Positions 47,801-57,033 of a DNA stretch of 64,000 nucleotides are shown piece after piece (positions within the stretch are counted from its first letter, which is position 1; every line of letters starts with the position of its first letter). Origin of the DNA: Ancylostoma caninum (taxonomy: Eukaryota > Nematoda > Chromadorea > Rhabditida > Ancylostomatidae); assembly GCA_037903475.1 (NCBI GenBank), contig JBAJFG010000186.1:1-64000 (forward strand). Reading direction: 5' to 3'. The notes below the pieces were generated by a model, which searched no databases, was not told where the DNA came from, and saw only the letters and a program-made list of their open reading frames with translations. Both the position numbers and the translations under genes were made by a program.

Positions 47801-49988
47801 TCCGCACTTGAAGGAGTTGAGGCCTTGTAGACCAGGTGAGACCCACATGGACCACCTCTCGAGGGCCTGATGACGGTTTTCAATATTTGAACATAATTTT
47901 TCGTCATTTTTCAGGCAGGCCTGCGATCACGATCATCCGCAACTTCCAATTCTCGATACTGGAGATTCCAAGCACCATCATCGTTCCGAAAGGAGTCCTT
48001 ATCTTCGAAATAAGGGAGAATCCAAACCTATCCATTAAAATAATAAGAATACTGAAAAATATCTGCCCGCAATGCCACATTACAGCCAACCTAGGTCAGC
48101 ACCCCGGCTTTCGGCTGGAAACTTAGTTAGTTTAGTAGTTTAATACCGTAGGGTTAAAAGCTTAATTTTCAGCTTGCGACCTGGAAGGGAGAAAGTACAC
48201 AGACAAGGAACTCGTCAGAGCTTGCGCAGGAAAAACTATAATTAAACCAGCACCTGGATGGATTTTGGTACTCAGCTCTGCCCAAACCACGGAAGCAGAG
48301 ATGAATGCTCTTTGTTCAAAAGCTATCTACATGGAAATCTGCATAGAAATCACCAACTCTCAATTCAAGCAGCTGCGATGTCCTTATCTGAAGGAGCTCC
48401 GTCCATGCCAACCAGGTGAGCGAGAGCTTTTCGTTTGCTGTTGCTATATTTCCAGAAGAGTATAGCGGCACACTTGTTTTGATATAGCCGATATGGGTGG
48501 CGGTCAAGACGTACGCCGCGACGCGACCGCGCCGCACGCATATGCTTCTCAAGTTCAGGGTGTTTCTTCACATTTCGCGCACTAAATGACATGGCTGTCC
48601 ACCTTCTCACAGTTTGTGGGTTCCGATAATATGCGTTTGTCCCAATCAAGCTTGGAAAAGTTGTCCATATCTACGCAGAACTGCTCATACCCGCGAAGAC
48701 TGCAGCCCGACGCGCACATGGATCGACCAATCACAGACCAGCAGCGTGCCTCTTGTCACGCAGCCTTTTGATATGTATTGATTGTGGGCGCTGGCGCTTT
48801 GGCTGCTTCGCCACCAGCTAGTCGATGCTCAACAAAATCGGTGTCGTCGTGACTCTTGCAGTAACGTTGATGTAAATTTTGGGGATCCCAGGTTTCAATG
48901 TCTTCTGCACCTATTTCATGGAAAATCCTATTGATCCGGACCTGCTCGCCCCACGTAGGAGTATCGATTTAGTGTGGGGACGCGCAGACGCAGAGTGCCA
49001 ATATGAGATCGTGCACGCGTGCGAGTGGGTCCGGCCAACTGGACTCTCCCACACTACAATAAATACAACTAGTGCCAAACCAGTAATCTTCGCTTTGCGT
49101 ATATCGGCTCTGGTTGTGGGGATGCATAGGAGCTCTGGATTTAAGAGACTGCTACCTCTATAAAGCTAGAAATTATCACGAAATCTAATTATTATGTGAG
49201 ATGTTGTTCCTTCAAAGGTGGACTCTACTGGGTACCATTCCAGGGCGACCAGCCATAAAGATTGTCAACAACCTCTACTTCGAACTTCTCGAAATGCCCT
49301 ACACTGTCGTCTACCCAAGAGGAGAACTTATCCTGGAAATCCATGAGGTGCCGCGTATGCCGACTGCTCTCATCAAACGTTTCCAGAAATTCTGCAAGGG
49401 GTGCAAAATTACAGCTAATCTAGGTAATGATTACTGACTATTTGAAATGGATGCAACTTCTTATACTACCGACAAGGAAACATTATTTGAAACCGATTGG
49501 ACTTCAGGATGCGGACTTACCAAGAGAAACTACTCGGATGCAGAAATGGTAGCTGCGTGCGCAGGAAAGACTATCATCAAGCCTGCAGAGGGCTACATGC
49601 TGATCATGTCTAGCGACACAGTCTCGGAGGCTGAGATGAACGCCGTCTGCGCAAAAGCAGTCTACATGGAGATCTGCATCATAATCCGAAACTCAAACTT
49701 CAGATCACTCAGGTGTCCTCATCTCAGGGAGTTAAAATCCTGCAAACCTGGTTAGTTCATTGAAATGTATTCGCTTTTCACACTTACAATGTTACCACTT
49801 TTTAAGGAGTACCCGCTATCAGAATTCTTGGCAATCCTCTGTTGACTGATGTCTCTATATCGAAGACACTGCTGTACCGAATAGGAACGAAGACTCTCGA
49901 GATACGTGGAAATCCAAGGCTGTCTAGGAAATCCATCAAAGCTCTCAACAAGCTTTGTCCGGAATGCGTTATTAGACGGCAACCATAA
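32818..49988 (+). CDS. giant secreted protein of 17 tandem divergent Receptor-L-domain-like modules
   Basis: At least 35 exons join in one frame of about 2,420 residues ending at TAA 49986-49988. A hydrophobic leader (LVTCLVVLLCNRAAAISDD, exon 32818-32887) suggests secretion; its Met must lie in an upstream exon. Then come 17 modules, each one A exon (225-249 nt, usually 243) plus one B exon (177-192 nt, usually 180). The A exon carries C-AGK--IKP, a T-E-AEMN-LCSKA-YMEICI core and S-FKSLRCP-LKELRPC. The B exon carries RPAIKIV-N----LEIP, a V--NP-L strand and a terminal CxxC. The core resembles Receptor L domains (PF01030 type, as in insulin and EGF receptors and nematode IRLD proteins), which is inference from pattern. 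No kinase, EGF or transmembrane part was seen. Function unknown; extracellular ligand binding is plausible. Confidence 0.85.
32946..33435 (+). CDS. L-domain module 1
   Basis: Exons 32946-33188 (243 nt) and 33256-33435 (180 nt). Most divergent module with module 2: the A half keeps DCAGKKVLGF but lacks the LC, IC and RC cysteines (LFANAVKVSFFIYVENTKF). The B half is the clearest L-domain likeness: LSIRNNRRLKTFHI, then VTVDGNPVLSQQSYAELRH, ending in LCDYC. Confidence 0.8.
33495..34126 (+). CDS. L-domain module 2
   Basis: Exons 33495-33743 (249 nt) and 33935-34126 (192 nt, the longest B exon). Carries KCAGERIIKQKPG, LFSQATHVELCINF and the terminal HCRFC. The extra codons in B lie in the loop after the first strand. 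Confidence 0.8.
34188..34666 (+). CDS. L-domain module 3
   Basis: Exons 34188-34436 (249 nt) and 34487-34666 (180 nt). Carries MCGGKRIFKPRKG, IQMCITLRSSQIRNLRMPHL and the terminal PCKGC. The intervening intron is only 50 bp. Confidence 0.8.
34776..36481 (+). CDS. L-domain module 4
   Basis: Exons 34776-35000 (225 nt, the shortest A exon) and 36299-36481 (183 nt), split by a 1.3-kb intron that contains a foldback repeat. Carries NCAGKRKIVFK, LCSQAVHMKMCFKIV and the terminal ICPIC. Confidence 0.82.
35140..35380. mobile_element. foldback repeat in the intron of module 4
   Basis: Arms near 35186-35237 and 35308-35360 are reverse complements (ttctttttggagagt; gcgacagctaccac against gtggcagctgtcgc). 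Related elements occur at 41540-41770 and 46300-46490. Confidence 0.78.
36686..37329 (+). CDS. L-domain module 5
   Basis: Exons 36686-36928 (243 nt) and 37153-37329 (177 nt). Carries KCTGQPFIDGREG and MKICVTIKGSSIRRLRFPKL, with RF replacing the usual RC, and the terminal YCSNC. The B half has two unusual extra cysteines (MCKGGC). Confidence 0.8.
37386..38012 (+). CDS. L-domain module 6
   Basis: Exons 37386-37625 (240 nt) and 37833-38012 (180 nt). First module with the full consensus cysteine set: ACAGKPFIKPEG, FCSKAVYMEVCIRI, IRCPYLKEIRPC, terminal RCKRC. Confidence 0.85.
38079..38594 (+). CDS. L-domain module 7
   Basis: Exons 38079-38321 and 38415-38594, the standard 243 plus 180 nt. Carries ACAGKTIIRPAKG, FMEICITI, LRCPKLKQLKPC and WCPGCKILPDYG. 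Followed by a 1.1-kb intron. Confidence 0.87.
39707..40206 (+). CDS. L-domain module 8
   Basis: Exons 39707-39949 and 40027-40206 (243 plus 180 nt). Carries ACAGKKYIKPAKG, CSKVEYMEICIEI, LRCPKLKTLKPC and WCPGCVLSLDYG. Very similar to module 9. Confidence 0.87.
40296..42249 (+). CDS. L-domain module 9
   Basis: Exons 40296-40538 and 42070-42249 (243 plus 180 nt), split by a 1.5-kb intron, the longest inside the module array. Carries ACAGHEVIRPPPG, MDVCIEI, LRCPNLKELKPC and WCPHCRITPDYG. Confidence 0.86.
40628..40770. mobile_element. GC-rich inverted repeat in the intron of module 9
   Basis: ggtgcggacccgttagcacg is mirrored by gcgcgtgcgagcgagtccgc. A similar gcgtgcgagtgggtccg end occurs at 48960-49060 in the intron of module 16. 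Confidence 0.55.
41540..41770. mobile_element. foldback-family repeat in the intron of module 9
   Basis: Shares gcgacaactaccacaagga and caacacgttgagcgcca with the element at 46300-46490, and a ttcgaaccccttccttccgg arm variant. Only one arm is well preserved. Confidence 0.65.
43122..43611 (+). CDS. L-domain module 10
   Basis: Exons 43122-43364 and 43432-43611 (243 plus 180 nt). Carries ACTGQKHIVPAPE, MCSKVEIMQICIEI, LRCPHLKELRPC and WCPGCLVAGDYG. Confidence 0.87.
44219..44699 (+). CDS. L-domain module 11
   Basis: Exons 44219-44461 and 44520-44699 (243 plus 180 nt). Carries ACVGKTAVVPMPG, FCSRVETMQVCITI, LRCPHLKELRSC and ICPGCPISLDTG. Confidence 0.87.
44990..45075 (-). repeat. tRNA-derived sequence (SINE head or tRNA pseudogene)
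   Basis: On the minus strand the sequence has a box-A-like tggcgtaatgggtaatgc and, about 35 bases later, a box-B-like ggttcaaatctc. The acceptor and anticodon stems do not pair well, so it is not a functional tRNA. It lies in the intron between modules 11 and 12. Confidence 0.55.
45341..45820 (+). CDS. L-domain module 12
   Basis: Exons 45341-45580 (240 nt) and 45635-45820 (186 nt). Carries ACANKLVIKPSRG, ICARAVFMEVCITI and FRCPNLRELRPC. The closing pair is C-R-G-N-C (CxxxC) instead of CxxC, the only module with this change. Confidence 0.87.
45876..46772 (+). CDS. L-domain module 13
   Basis: Exons 45876-46118 and 46593-46772 (243 plus 180 nt). Carries VCAGKSIIKPQPG, LCSKAVYMEICMVI, LRCPMLKELRPC and ICPHCRITADYG. 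The internal 474-bp intron holds a foldback repeat. Confidence 0.86.
46300..46490. mobile_element. foldback repeat in the intron of module 13
   Basis: ggtactacaaggagttgc and its inverted partner gcaactccttgtggtagctg flank a core caacacgttaagcgccagcg. The flanking arm matches the element at 35140-35380. Confidence 0.78.
47031..47537 (+). CDS. L-domain module 14
   Basis: Exons 47031-47270 (240 nt) and 47358-47537 (180 nt). Carries ACAGKVVIRPAPR, FCSQVIYLEACITI, FRCPHLRELKPC and ICPNCRFPADTG. Confidence 0.87.
47593..48094 (+). CDS. L-domain module 15
   Basis: Exons 47593-47835 and 47915-48094 (243 plus 180 nt). Carries VCAGKTKIKPATG, LCLKATYMEICITI, LRCPHLKELRPC and ICPQCHITANLG. Confidence 0.88.
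48173..49423 (+). CDS. L-domain module 16
   Basis: Exons 48173-48415 and 49244-49423 (243 plus 180 nt), separated by 0.8 kb that contains GC-rich repeat material. Carries ACAGKTIIKPAPG, LCSKAIYMEICIEI, LRCPYLKELRPC and FCKGCKITANLG. Confidence 0.87.
48416..49243. other. intron of module 16 with repeat material
   Basis: GC-rich stretches at 48500-48560 and 48960-49060 look like parts of dispersed elements. Open frames here (48879-49163) read across no exon-like boundary and are not part of the L-domain frame. Confidence 0.5.
49508..49988 (+). CDS. L-domain module 17 and stop
   Basis: Exons 49508-49750 (243 nt) and 49807-49988 (182 nt including TAA). Carries ACAGKTIIKPAEG, VCAKAVYMEICIII, LRCPHLRELKSC and ends LCPECVIRRQP. 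The protein stops about seven residues after the CxxC, so there is no C-terminal anchor or cytoplasmic part. The acceptor before the last exon is a weak tttaag. Confidence 0.87.
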
Positions 49989-51660
49989 TGTACAGTTGGG
50001 ATTTTCTTCCGATGTTGAGCGCAGAAACAGTTCGTGAATAAAGCACCTTTGTACAGCTTGTGTTTCCCGCAATAATGCACTGACTCGATCATTACTTATA
50101 AAAATGACAAAACATTCAAAAATCTTTCGAAAACGCCTAACATCAAACCAAAATTGAAGAAAACGACACTTAGAAGCTTAGTGAATTCCTCGAACCCAGC
50201 GCAGAAATACTGCTACATTCTTTGGTAAAATATGGCCAAAAAAGTTAACCAATCGAGCTTACCACCCATCCTTTGTTTATGTGGTTAAAGTTTCATTTCT
50301 TTCAGTTTCAGTTTGTCTATGCGGTTAACGTTTCATGGACAAAAGTTGTTTTTTTTTCGCTGGCTTGGTCAACGCTAATGAATTACATCCAGACCATCTC
50401 ATCTCTTTTGACCAAATGTTACCTTACTTTACCAAATAATGTAGCAGTAGTTCTTCACTGGGTTCGAAGATTTCACTAAACTTCTCCCAAGTGTTATTCT
50501 CTTGAATTTGGACTTAATGCTCCTTATTTTCTAAAGGTCTTCAAATCTCAAACATTGTTGGTTTGCTTGATTGTTGTTTCATGAATCCCAGTTCGGTTGG
50601 TTAGAGTAGCAACAAAGCAGGCACTACCTGTGCTACATTAGCTCACTTGGCCTAGGTCACGGTTGTCAACTAGCGAGCGACCCGACCCACTCCCCAAGCC
50701 AATAAATGTATGTATGTCCTGCAAACTCTTGTAAAAACTTCTATTTCGCACATTTTCTTGGACAATTTTACAACTCGTAAGTGTAGTAATGTTGCACTTT
50801 TTCAAGTGTACGAATACACAGATTATTGAAATATTGACCTTTTGTTTACACGAAGCAACGAATATTCCGAATAATTCACTTCTTTCCTATGAACGTTAGC
50901 TGTTATTTAAACGTCCAAATCTCTTAAAGAATCGTGAATTCATGGTAATTTAATGCACCGCTCGCAGGCTCGCATGCAAAATTGGGTGGATGAAAATGTT
51001 TTCAAAAAGTTCAATCTAGTACATCTGCATATACCAACTTGTACAACTCTTATTAATGTCCTGCCTTCCAGCTAGTTATTATAAATAAATGGGTTAATTT
51101 GGATTAAACAATGATGGGATCATTGACGCTGTTGCCCTTTCGGAGCTTTTCCGAACAAACAAATTTTGATGTTCATGTAAATTCTCAAGGTATCTGCTCA
51201 TTTTTTTCATCTTCCGTTCGTCTTCAATCCGTTACAGAACTGATCCGCCAACAGTGTCAGCATTTTTAATGCAACTGTTAAGTGATTCAGCAGGAGCTGC
51301 AGGCTGTGGACAGTGGAGATCCCTTTAATCTCTCTCAACTTACCATAACCCTTTGAGTCCTTTCCTTTCTTTTAAATCTATGGATGCCTGAATAAATGAA
51401 GTACCACTTATTTGCTTACCAGTGTATCTGATTAACATCAATTTGGGGTGAGTAAAGCATTTGGAGTAAGCAGAGACCAGTCTATCAACAGATATCTCTG
51501 AAATATTGTATTTCATTGCGGAAATGATGAGGACAGCAACAATATAAAAGTGTTGACAGTACGGCTGCCACAAATGCACATCCATTGGTACTTAAGGACT
51601 TGTTCTGATCATTAACGATGGCTAGCTTGCGGTGCCTCGTAAAATCTACTCTCGCCTAGT
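49989..51660. other. intergenic DNA between the L-domain gene and the chemoreceptor
   Basis: AT-rich. At about 50563-50620 it carries gtttcatgaatcccag, which recurs inverted at about 58541-58580, so at least one dispersed repeat is present. No gene assigned. Confidence 0.45.
50037..50042 (+). promoter_or_regulatory. polyadenylation signal of the L-domain gene
   Basis: AATAAA lies 49 bases after the TAA stop, at the expected distance for a nematode 3' UTR. Confidence 0.65.
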
Positions 51661-51667
51661 TCGAAAG

Positions 51668-51888
51668 GATAATAATAGTGTCTACAGCTGCGATTACTTC
51701 CCGTGTGTCAGTAATTCGAAAGCGCGGGCGAAATGTAATTATTCACTCACGTGCAAGTTTATGGTATCAAAGATGTTTGTTCTTGTTCTGAGAGCTGCCC
51801 GCAAATGGTCTGTGTTCTGCATTTTCTGCTCACTGTTCTATAAATCTGCTTCAGATTCATAAATTCGGGCGCTGGTTCTGAGGTTGGA
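51668..51888 (+). promoter_or_regulatory. upstream region of chemoreceptor 1, duplicated at 60190-60375
   Basis: The 5' flank of the intact chemoreceptor (agtaattcgaaagcg, tattcactcac, tttatggtat, ttgttcttgttctg, cttcagattca) has a clear diverged copy at 60190-60375. Its conservation next to the second receptor copy shows the upstream DNA was duplicated with the gene. Confidence 0.6.
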
Positions 51889-54800
51889 ATGGAATCGATT
51901 GTAACGGATACGAACGAATCTATTGTTGCAATTATTCAAACGGCTGATTCAATTATTTCATCCATTTGCGGTCTTTCAATATATGGGTTCATTTTGCAAA
52001 GAATTTTGAAAAAGAATCCATCCTTGAGTCAGTATCAAGGACTGATAGTCTTTCAGTCGACTGTTGGGATGATCTCCATTATTTTTCGTTTCCTTGCTAA
52101 TCAGGTCAGTGCTGCTGCCATTATAATTTCTTTTTCCTTGTTCTCGATCATATTTGATCCATAAATTTGATCAGTAATCTCATGTTCCAAAAAAAAAACC
52201 GCTGGACTTGTCCACCATTCGCTATTGATCTAATTGCAGACTGTCACAATAACGGGCGAGATTAAAAGATTCTTCTATTTCATGCCCTTGCCGTCAGCGG
52301 TACAAAAGATTATACTCTTCTCTGTGGCAATCTGTCGTTCTTTTGAAGAATTTTTCATCATACTCTTCAACACCCATCGAGTTCTTGTATTCGTTAGGTG
52401 AGTGAGCTTTGAAATTTCTCCGCAATGATCGAGCGCATAGCCTCTATCAAACGGATATTTAGAGATAATCCAGGAAAGAACCACACATACATGTACATGC
52501 GCTGTTATAATAGTTCAATTTCAACACAACTTTTTTTAACGGGTGCTTTTGTCCTACAACATGGGAATACCTTAGTTGTGACATCTTTTTAACCACAATT
52601 CTTTTCGTAACGTCACAATGGAGTACGTTCTCATGTTCTGAATCCCTTGGAACACTTGACAGATAAAGCTTGTATTCCTCCATTATCAGTTGTTGAAAAA
52701 ATGTTCTAAGGCCACGTTGGATCCGAAAGTTCTACATAATTTTCTCACCACTAGCTCTTGGCTACAGTATCATTTGTGCTGGAGCAACAACAAGTGGTCC
52801 ACCCGTGAGTGAATCTTGGAGACTTCAGAATCAGACGACACGATTAGCATAGTGAAATAGGGATTAGACTGGCAAGGAGATATATTGGACATTTATTTTT
52901 GCAGCTCGAAATGGTAGGACTACTAATGGAATTGCTTTTTGTTCCCAGTATTATAACTGTCTCTATTGTATGCTACATCTTCATAAAAAGACATTTTCGA
53001 AGAGTTGGCGGCTACACAGTCAAGGTGAAGAAGATGCAAGCCAAGTTATCTACGAGTATATACCTCCAGGTAGTGCAAGCAAATTCTCACAATTCTTCAA
53101 CATTTCATCTGCAAGGCAAACATCCAAGCAATTCTTCAAACAGTGAGCTATAAATTGAGCTCAGTTTTCGACTGACCCTGTGACTCTCATTAGGCAATAT
53201 TCGTTAGTATCACATGTGTTTCTACCTGGGCCTTTAGGATGGATCTATTAATTTATATGATTCTAGTTTCCCTTCTTAACTTCCCGAGCTCTGGAATTTC
53301 CCTGCTTCTCCCCGACACAATGTTCCAAAGTTTAAGGAAATAACATAGATATTACTACTATATTAGACATATTACTACTATTACTATATTGAAAAAGATC
53401 CACGTGAACTCAGAGGGACTCAGAGCCAACATAGTGGATAGTATGTCGTGAGAAAGAAATTGGAGAAGCCGCGCCCTCTAGTTCCTTGCCACCGCTGCCA
53501 AGGTCCATGGATAGAGCTCAGCTCCCTTCATTCCCACTGTAGCATTTTCCAAATCTGTCTATCATGCTTGTATCTATCCTTTTTCACTAATCCAACCATA
53601 TCCAGCCATAGAATCCAGACACAATAACAGAACACAGATAGGAAACTTAGCATATACAAACTACCATCCGTCCAACGATTACTGCAAGAACTCTGCGTAT
53701 AATAAATACTCTGGCACATAAATACTTCGGGCACTCCAAAAACGTCGGTATCTGCTTTTGCTTGTATTTCTAACAGAAGCTGTTACAACTTATCAATTCA
53801 ATTTGTCCGAAAACCCTACTCTACCATTCTTCACATAGAAAAACATAATGGACGTGTAATATGTATTAGGTTGGAGTGAAATTAATTGCCGGGAACGAAC
53901 ACTTCGGTTCAAAGTGTTACAACTTGGCTTAAACATAACGTTCTTCATGAGTTTGATTCTCATCGAATTCGCTAAATCTTCCCTAACAATCTGGTGAAAA
54001 TGATATGCAATAGAAACTGAGATCGCAAAAATCTACAAACTTTTGGAGGGCGATTTCGGCATGCTCTAGATCAGCAATCTGCTGCTCTCACAGGTTTGCA
54101 TCTGGGACCCGGGAATGGTGATATTCAGTAAGGGAATGATAAATGAGGAAAATGGATGACAATCTCAATGTTTTATTGCGCCAGTTTTTGCCGGGTGAGC
54201 TCCTAAGTGAGAGGGTTAGTGCTATCCTTGAGCAGGGGAAAACTTGATCTTGTTCACCACTGCCAACCACATCTACAGCAGATTTTTTGGTCATCAACTC
54301 GAAGTTACAATACTACGACTCTGCCGTCAACGCTTGACTAGGTTGGACGAGGCTGTAGTCAATCACACCCTTACACCGCCACTATAGTCCTCGAGGACTG
54401 TAGCACCCTGCGTCGCCGTCGCTGGCGTGAGACCGGCGCGCATCGGTTGTGGGTGGGGCGCCGGGGCGCCGATAATAGGGACTGCGATGTCGCCAACACT
54501 GGATATCGGCGGCCGCCAATATTGGCGACTGCGGCTTCGGTGCAAATCGATTGTGAGCTGTCGCCAACATTGGCGGCCGTCGCCGTCGGCGACGGCGACG
54601 CAAGGTGCTATATTCCTCGAGGAGAATAGCGGTTACCTTACAGCATCACCAAGCTCCTGACACAATCTCGCTAAAGAGAAGATCTCGTTCAGGAAAACTT
54701 AAAAGTGGGAAAACGTCTCCGCCAATATCCATTCGCATTTCTTGTTATTGTATAGAAAACGAGCTTCATCTACAGTGATTACATGGTCTAGAAATCAGTC

Positions 54801-56672
54801 ATCTTGGACGAAAAATTATGTTAGAAAAGATGTCGAAGCGGGTGAAACGTAAAATAAGTTTCTGCTCGCGACAAAGACACTTGCCAAGCGGATTTCACGG
54901 TTAGACAGCGCCACACACCACAGTTATACGAGGCGAACGGTTTACTACCTCAAACTTGTGCAATTAAACCAAATACACACTACAATAATACGAATAACAC
55001 AATGCGAGACAAAACAATGAAATACAAGCGAAAATGGGTTACGAAATAAGGCGGGCTGAGATTCTAAGGCGCAGGGAATAGAAGGCGGCTAATATTAAGG
55101 CGCTTAATAACTAAAGTTCAGATGAGGAGCTTCAGAAATTGAAGACGCAATGATGCGCAAGTGGAGGCCATCCAGAAGGGACCAGCCGGCTTCTATTTAT
55201 GCGACGATGACCGGCTGCGCGCACCTTTTCCCGCGATGACTGTTCTTTCAGCGCGCTTTTTACCTCGCAGCTAGCCGAAAGCTGACTTCTTTACCTGACA
55301 TTGAATTTACCGAATCGCGTGCGAACCGCGGTAAAACGCTGGTCACTTCCGCGCCTTTCTTACCTTGTCGATTGAAGTTAAATATTACCTCCGAATGGTA
55401 AGATCACATTTAGGTTTCAAGGCTGTCCTTAACTCCGCAATTCTTTGGCAATAGAAAAGATGGTTCCCCATTGCCGTATAATTCGAATAGGGCCTTCTAG
55501 GGTCGACGAATCTCCGGAAGGCAAAATTGGTACCAAAATTGGAACAGTCATCGCGGGAAAAGGTGCGCGCAGCTGGTCATCGTCGCATAAATGGAAGCCG
55601 GCTGGTTCCTTCTGGATGGCCTCCACTTGCGCATCATTGCGCCTTCAATTTCTGAAGCTCCTCATCTGAACTTTAGTTATTAGGCGCCTTAATATTAGTC
55701 GCCTTCTATTCCCTGCGCCTTAGAATCTCAGCCCGCCTTATTTCGTAACCCATTTTCGCAGTACCGCGCAGGAAATTTGTGCTACGGGCTGAAGATCAGC
55801 GTTCAAACCTGCATCTGATAGTATGCATCGCATCACGAGTGGATATTTCAAGCAAATATCTTTTGCTTGTCAACTCATGAACTGGTACGTTATGTCTAAA
55901 GAAGAGCATACATGAGATCAAACTTGAATCGAATTGGGGGAAGGAGAAGTTCCGTGGGAAGAAAGTTTATCTTGCTTCGTCCTGACTGTTACTGATCACC
56001 ATCGAATTCATCTTCCTCGCAATAGAAATTTATCAAGTGTTTGAATATTATAGAGCGTTGTTCACTGTGTGATGGTGCTTTCCGTAGCACTAGCACTGCC
56101 ACTGATATTACTCCTCGGCGCAATCACGAACCACAATGAGTTTATCGTCTTCTTGTTTTCGATATCCTATGGCCTGGTGAGTTTTACGTCACTTGACAGC
56201 AGTCGACCTAGTCCCGAGAACTTGGTTTAATCATATTTTATGAAAGCAAAACAGACAAACTAACTGGATCCTAACAGATAACTAGAATCCATTGCTGTCT
56301 TTCTGAAGCAACATCACCCAAAAATTCTGATAGGAAAAGCTTAGTTCTTGCAGAGTGTCACTGACTTGAGTATGACACTTACGTAGCACTGAAGCTTTCT
56401 TTTTACTGGTATGCATCGCTTAGGTTATGATGTGTGGAGATGGTGTTCGCAATCTCACCAGATTTCAGGTTATCGTGCTAATGGGTCAATGGTACTCCAC
56501 TGCGATAGGCGCCTTGACATTGTGGTCTATTCGTGGATTTCTGAAAAAACCCAGTAAAGAAACTTCTGAAGTGAAAACTCAAGTTAATAGGATTGGCCTG
56601 CAAATGCCTCGTCGATTATCCACACTAAGTCATCACGGAATTAGTTTACGAACTATGTCATATTCTTCCTAA
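51889..56672 (+). CDS. seven-transmembrane chemoreceptor (Str-superfamily-like), copy 1
   Basis: Six exons, 51889-52104, 52240-52397, 52711-52804, 52905-53069, 56054-56176 and 56469-56672, give 319 residues and a TAA with all phases consistent. The length is typical of nematode serpentine chemoreceptors. Hydrophobic helices include IISSICGLSIYGFIL, LIVFQSTVGMISIIFRFLA, IILFSVAICRSFEEFFIIL, SPLALGYSIICAGA, LLFVPSIITVSIVCYIFI, VMVLSVALALPLILLLGAI and EFIVFLFSISYGLVIVLMG. Between helices 5 and 6 is the basic loop KKMQAKLSTSIYLQ, like the M-Q-x-x-L motif of Str-type receptors. Expected role: G-protein-coupled sensing at chemosensory neuron cilia. Intron 4 is about 3 kb and full of repeats. AATAAA at 56677-56682 is very close to the stop. 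Confidence 0.85.
54373..54635. mobile_element. GC-rich inverted-repeat element
   Basis: The outer arms ctcgaggactgtagcaccct and gcgtcgccgtcg are mirrored by cgacggcgacgcaaggtgct and attcctcgag; inner arms share tgtcgccaaca and ggcggccgccaat. Its GC content contrasts sharply with the AT-rich surroundings, and open frames on both strands are artefacts. Confidence 0.75.
55019..55763. mobile_element. 740-bp foldback element with arms of about 220 bp
   Basis: The left arm (about 55022-55243, containing cgaaataaggcgggctgaga and ttctaaggcgcagggaatag) is repeated in inverted orientation at about 55542-55760. The arms are almost perfectly paired across ccggctggt, gcgcgcacc and cgcgggaaaaggtgcgcg. The centre of about 300 bp is unique and has no transposase. 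Confidence 0.9.
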
Positions 56673-57033
56673 ACGAAATAAACCATTTAATCACAGCCAC
56701 CGCTTGGCATTGAGTATTGATAGTGAGAGCCTTATCCAATGTCTTGTAGTGCCTGGCACAACGTTGTTTAAACTAAGATTTTCTTCGTTTCTCATAACCC
56801 TTGCGGGTGCAGTTCTTGCACGCTAGCCTCAGCTTCATCTTGTCACATGTGAATGGAAAGTCTGAAGAAAGAAGCTGGAGGCAGGAAATCTTTCAACACG
56901 GAAAACTGACATCGAATTCGAGTTTTTTGGAACAGGAGATTGTTTCTGTTGTCTGGATGGTCTGTTAGGAAAGTCCTCAAAAATTCGTCGCTTTAAGCAA
57001 TAAATGGACCCGCTCCGATTGTAGGGAACATCA

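Larger units (their letters stand above)
53070..56053. other. repeat-laden intron 4 of chemoreceptor 1
   Basis: Holds a mariner-like ttaggttggagtgaaatta end near 53869, a GC-rich inverted repeat at 54373-54635 and a 740-bp foldback element at 55019-55763. No exon is needed here for the receptor frame. Confidence 0.6.

Noticed and set aside
51340..51585. 81-codon minus-strand frame with a hydrophobic start, possibly a receptor helix
   Set aside because: Only one short hydrophobic segment and no adjoining exons; not supported as a chemoreceptor.
54363..54660. Arginine- and glycine-rich frames on both strands
   Set aside because: Artefact of a GC-rich palindrome.
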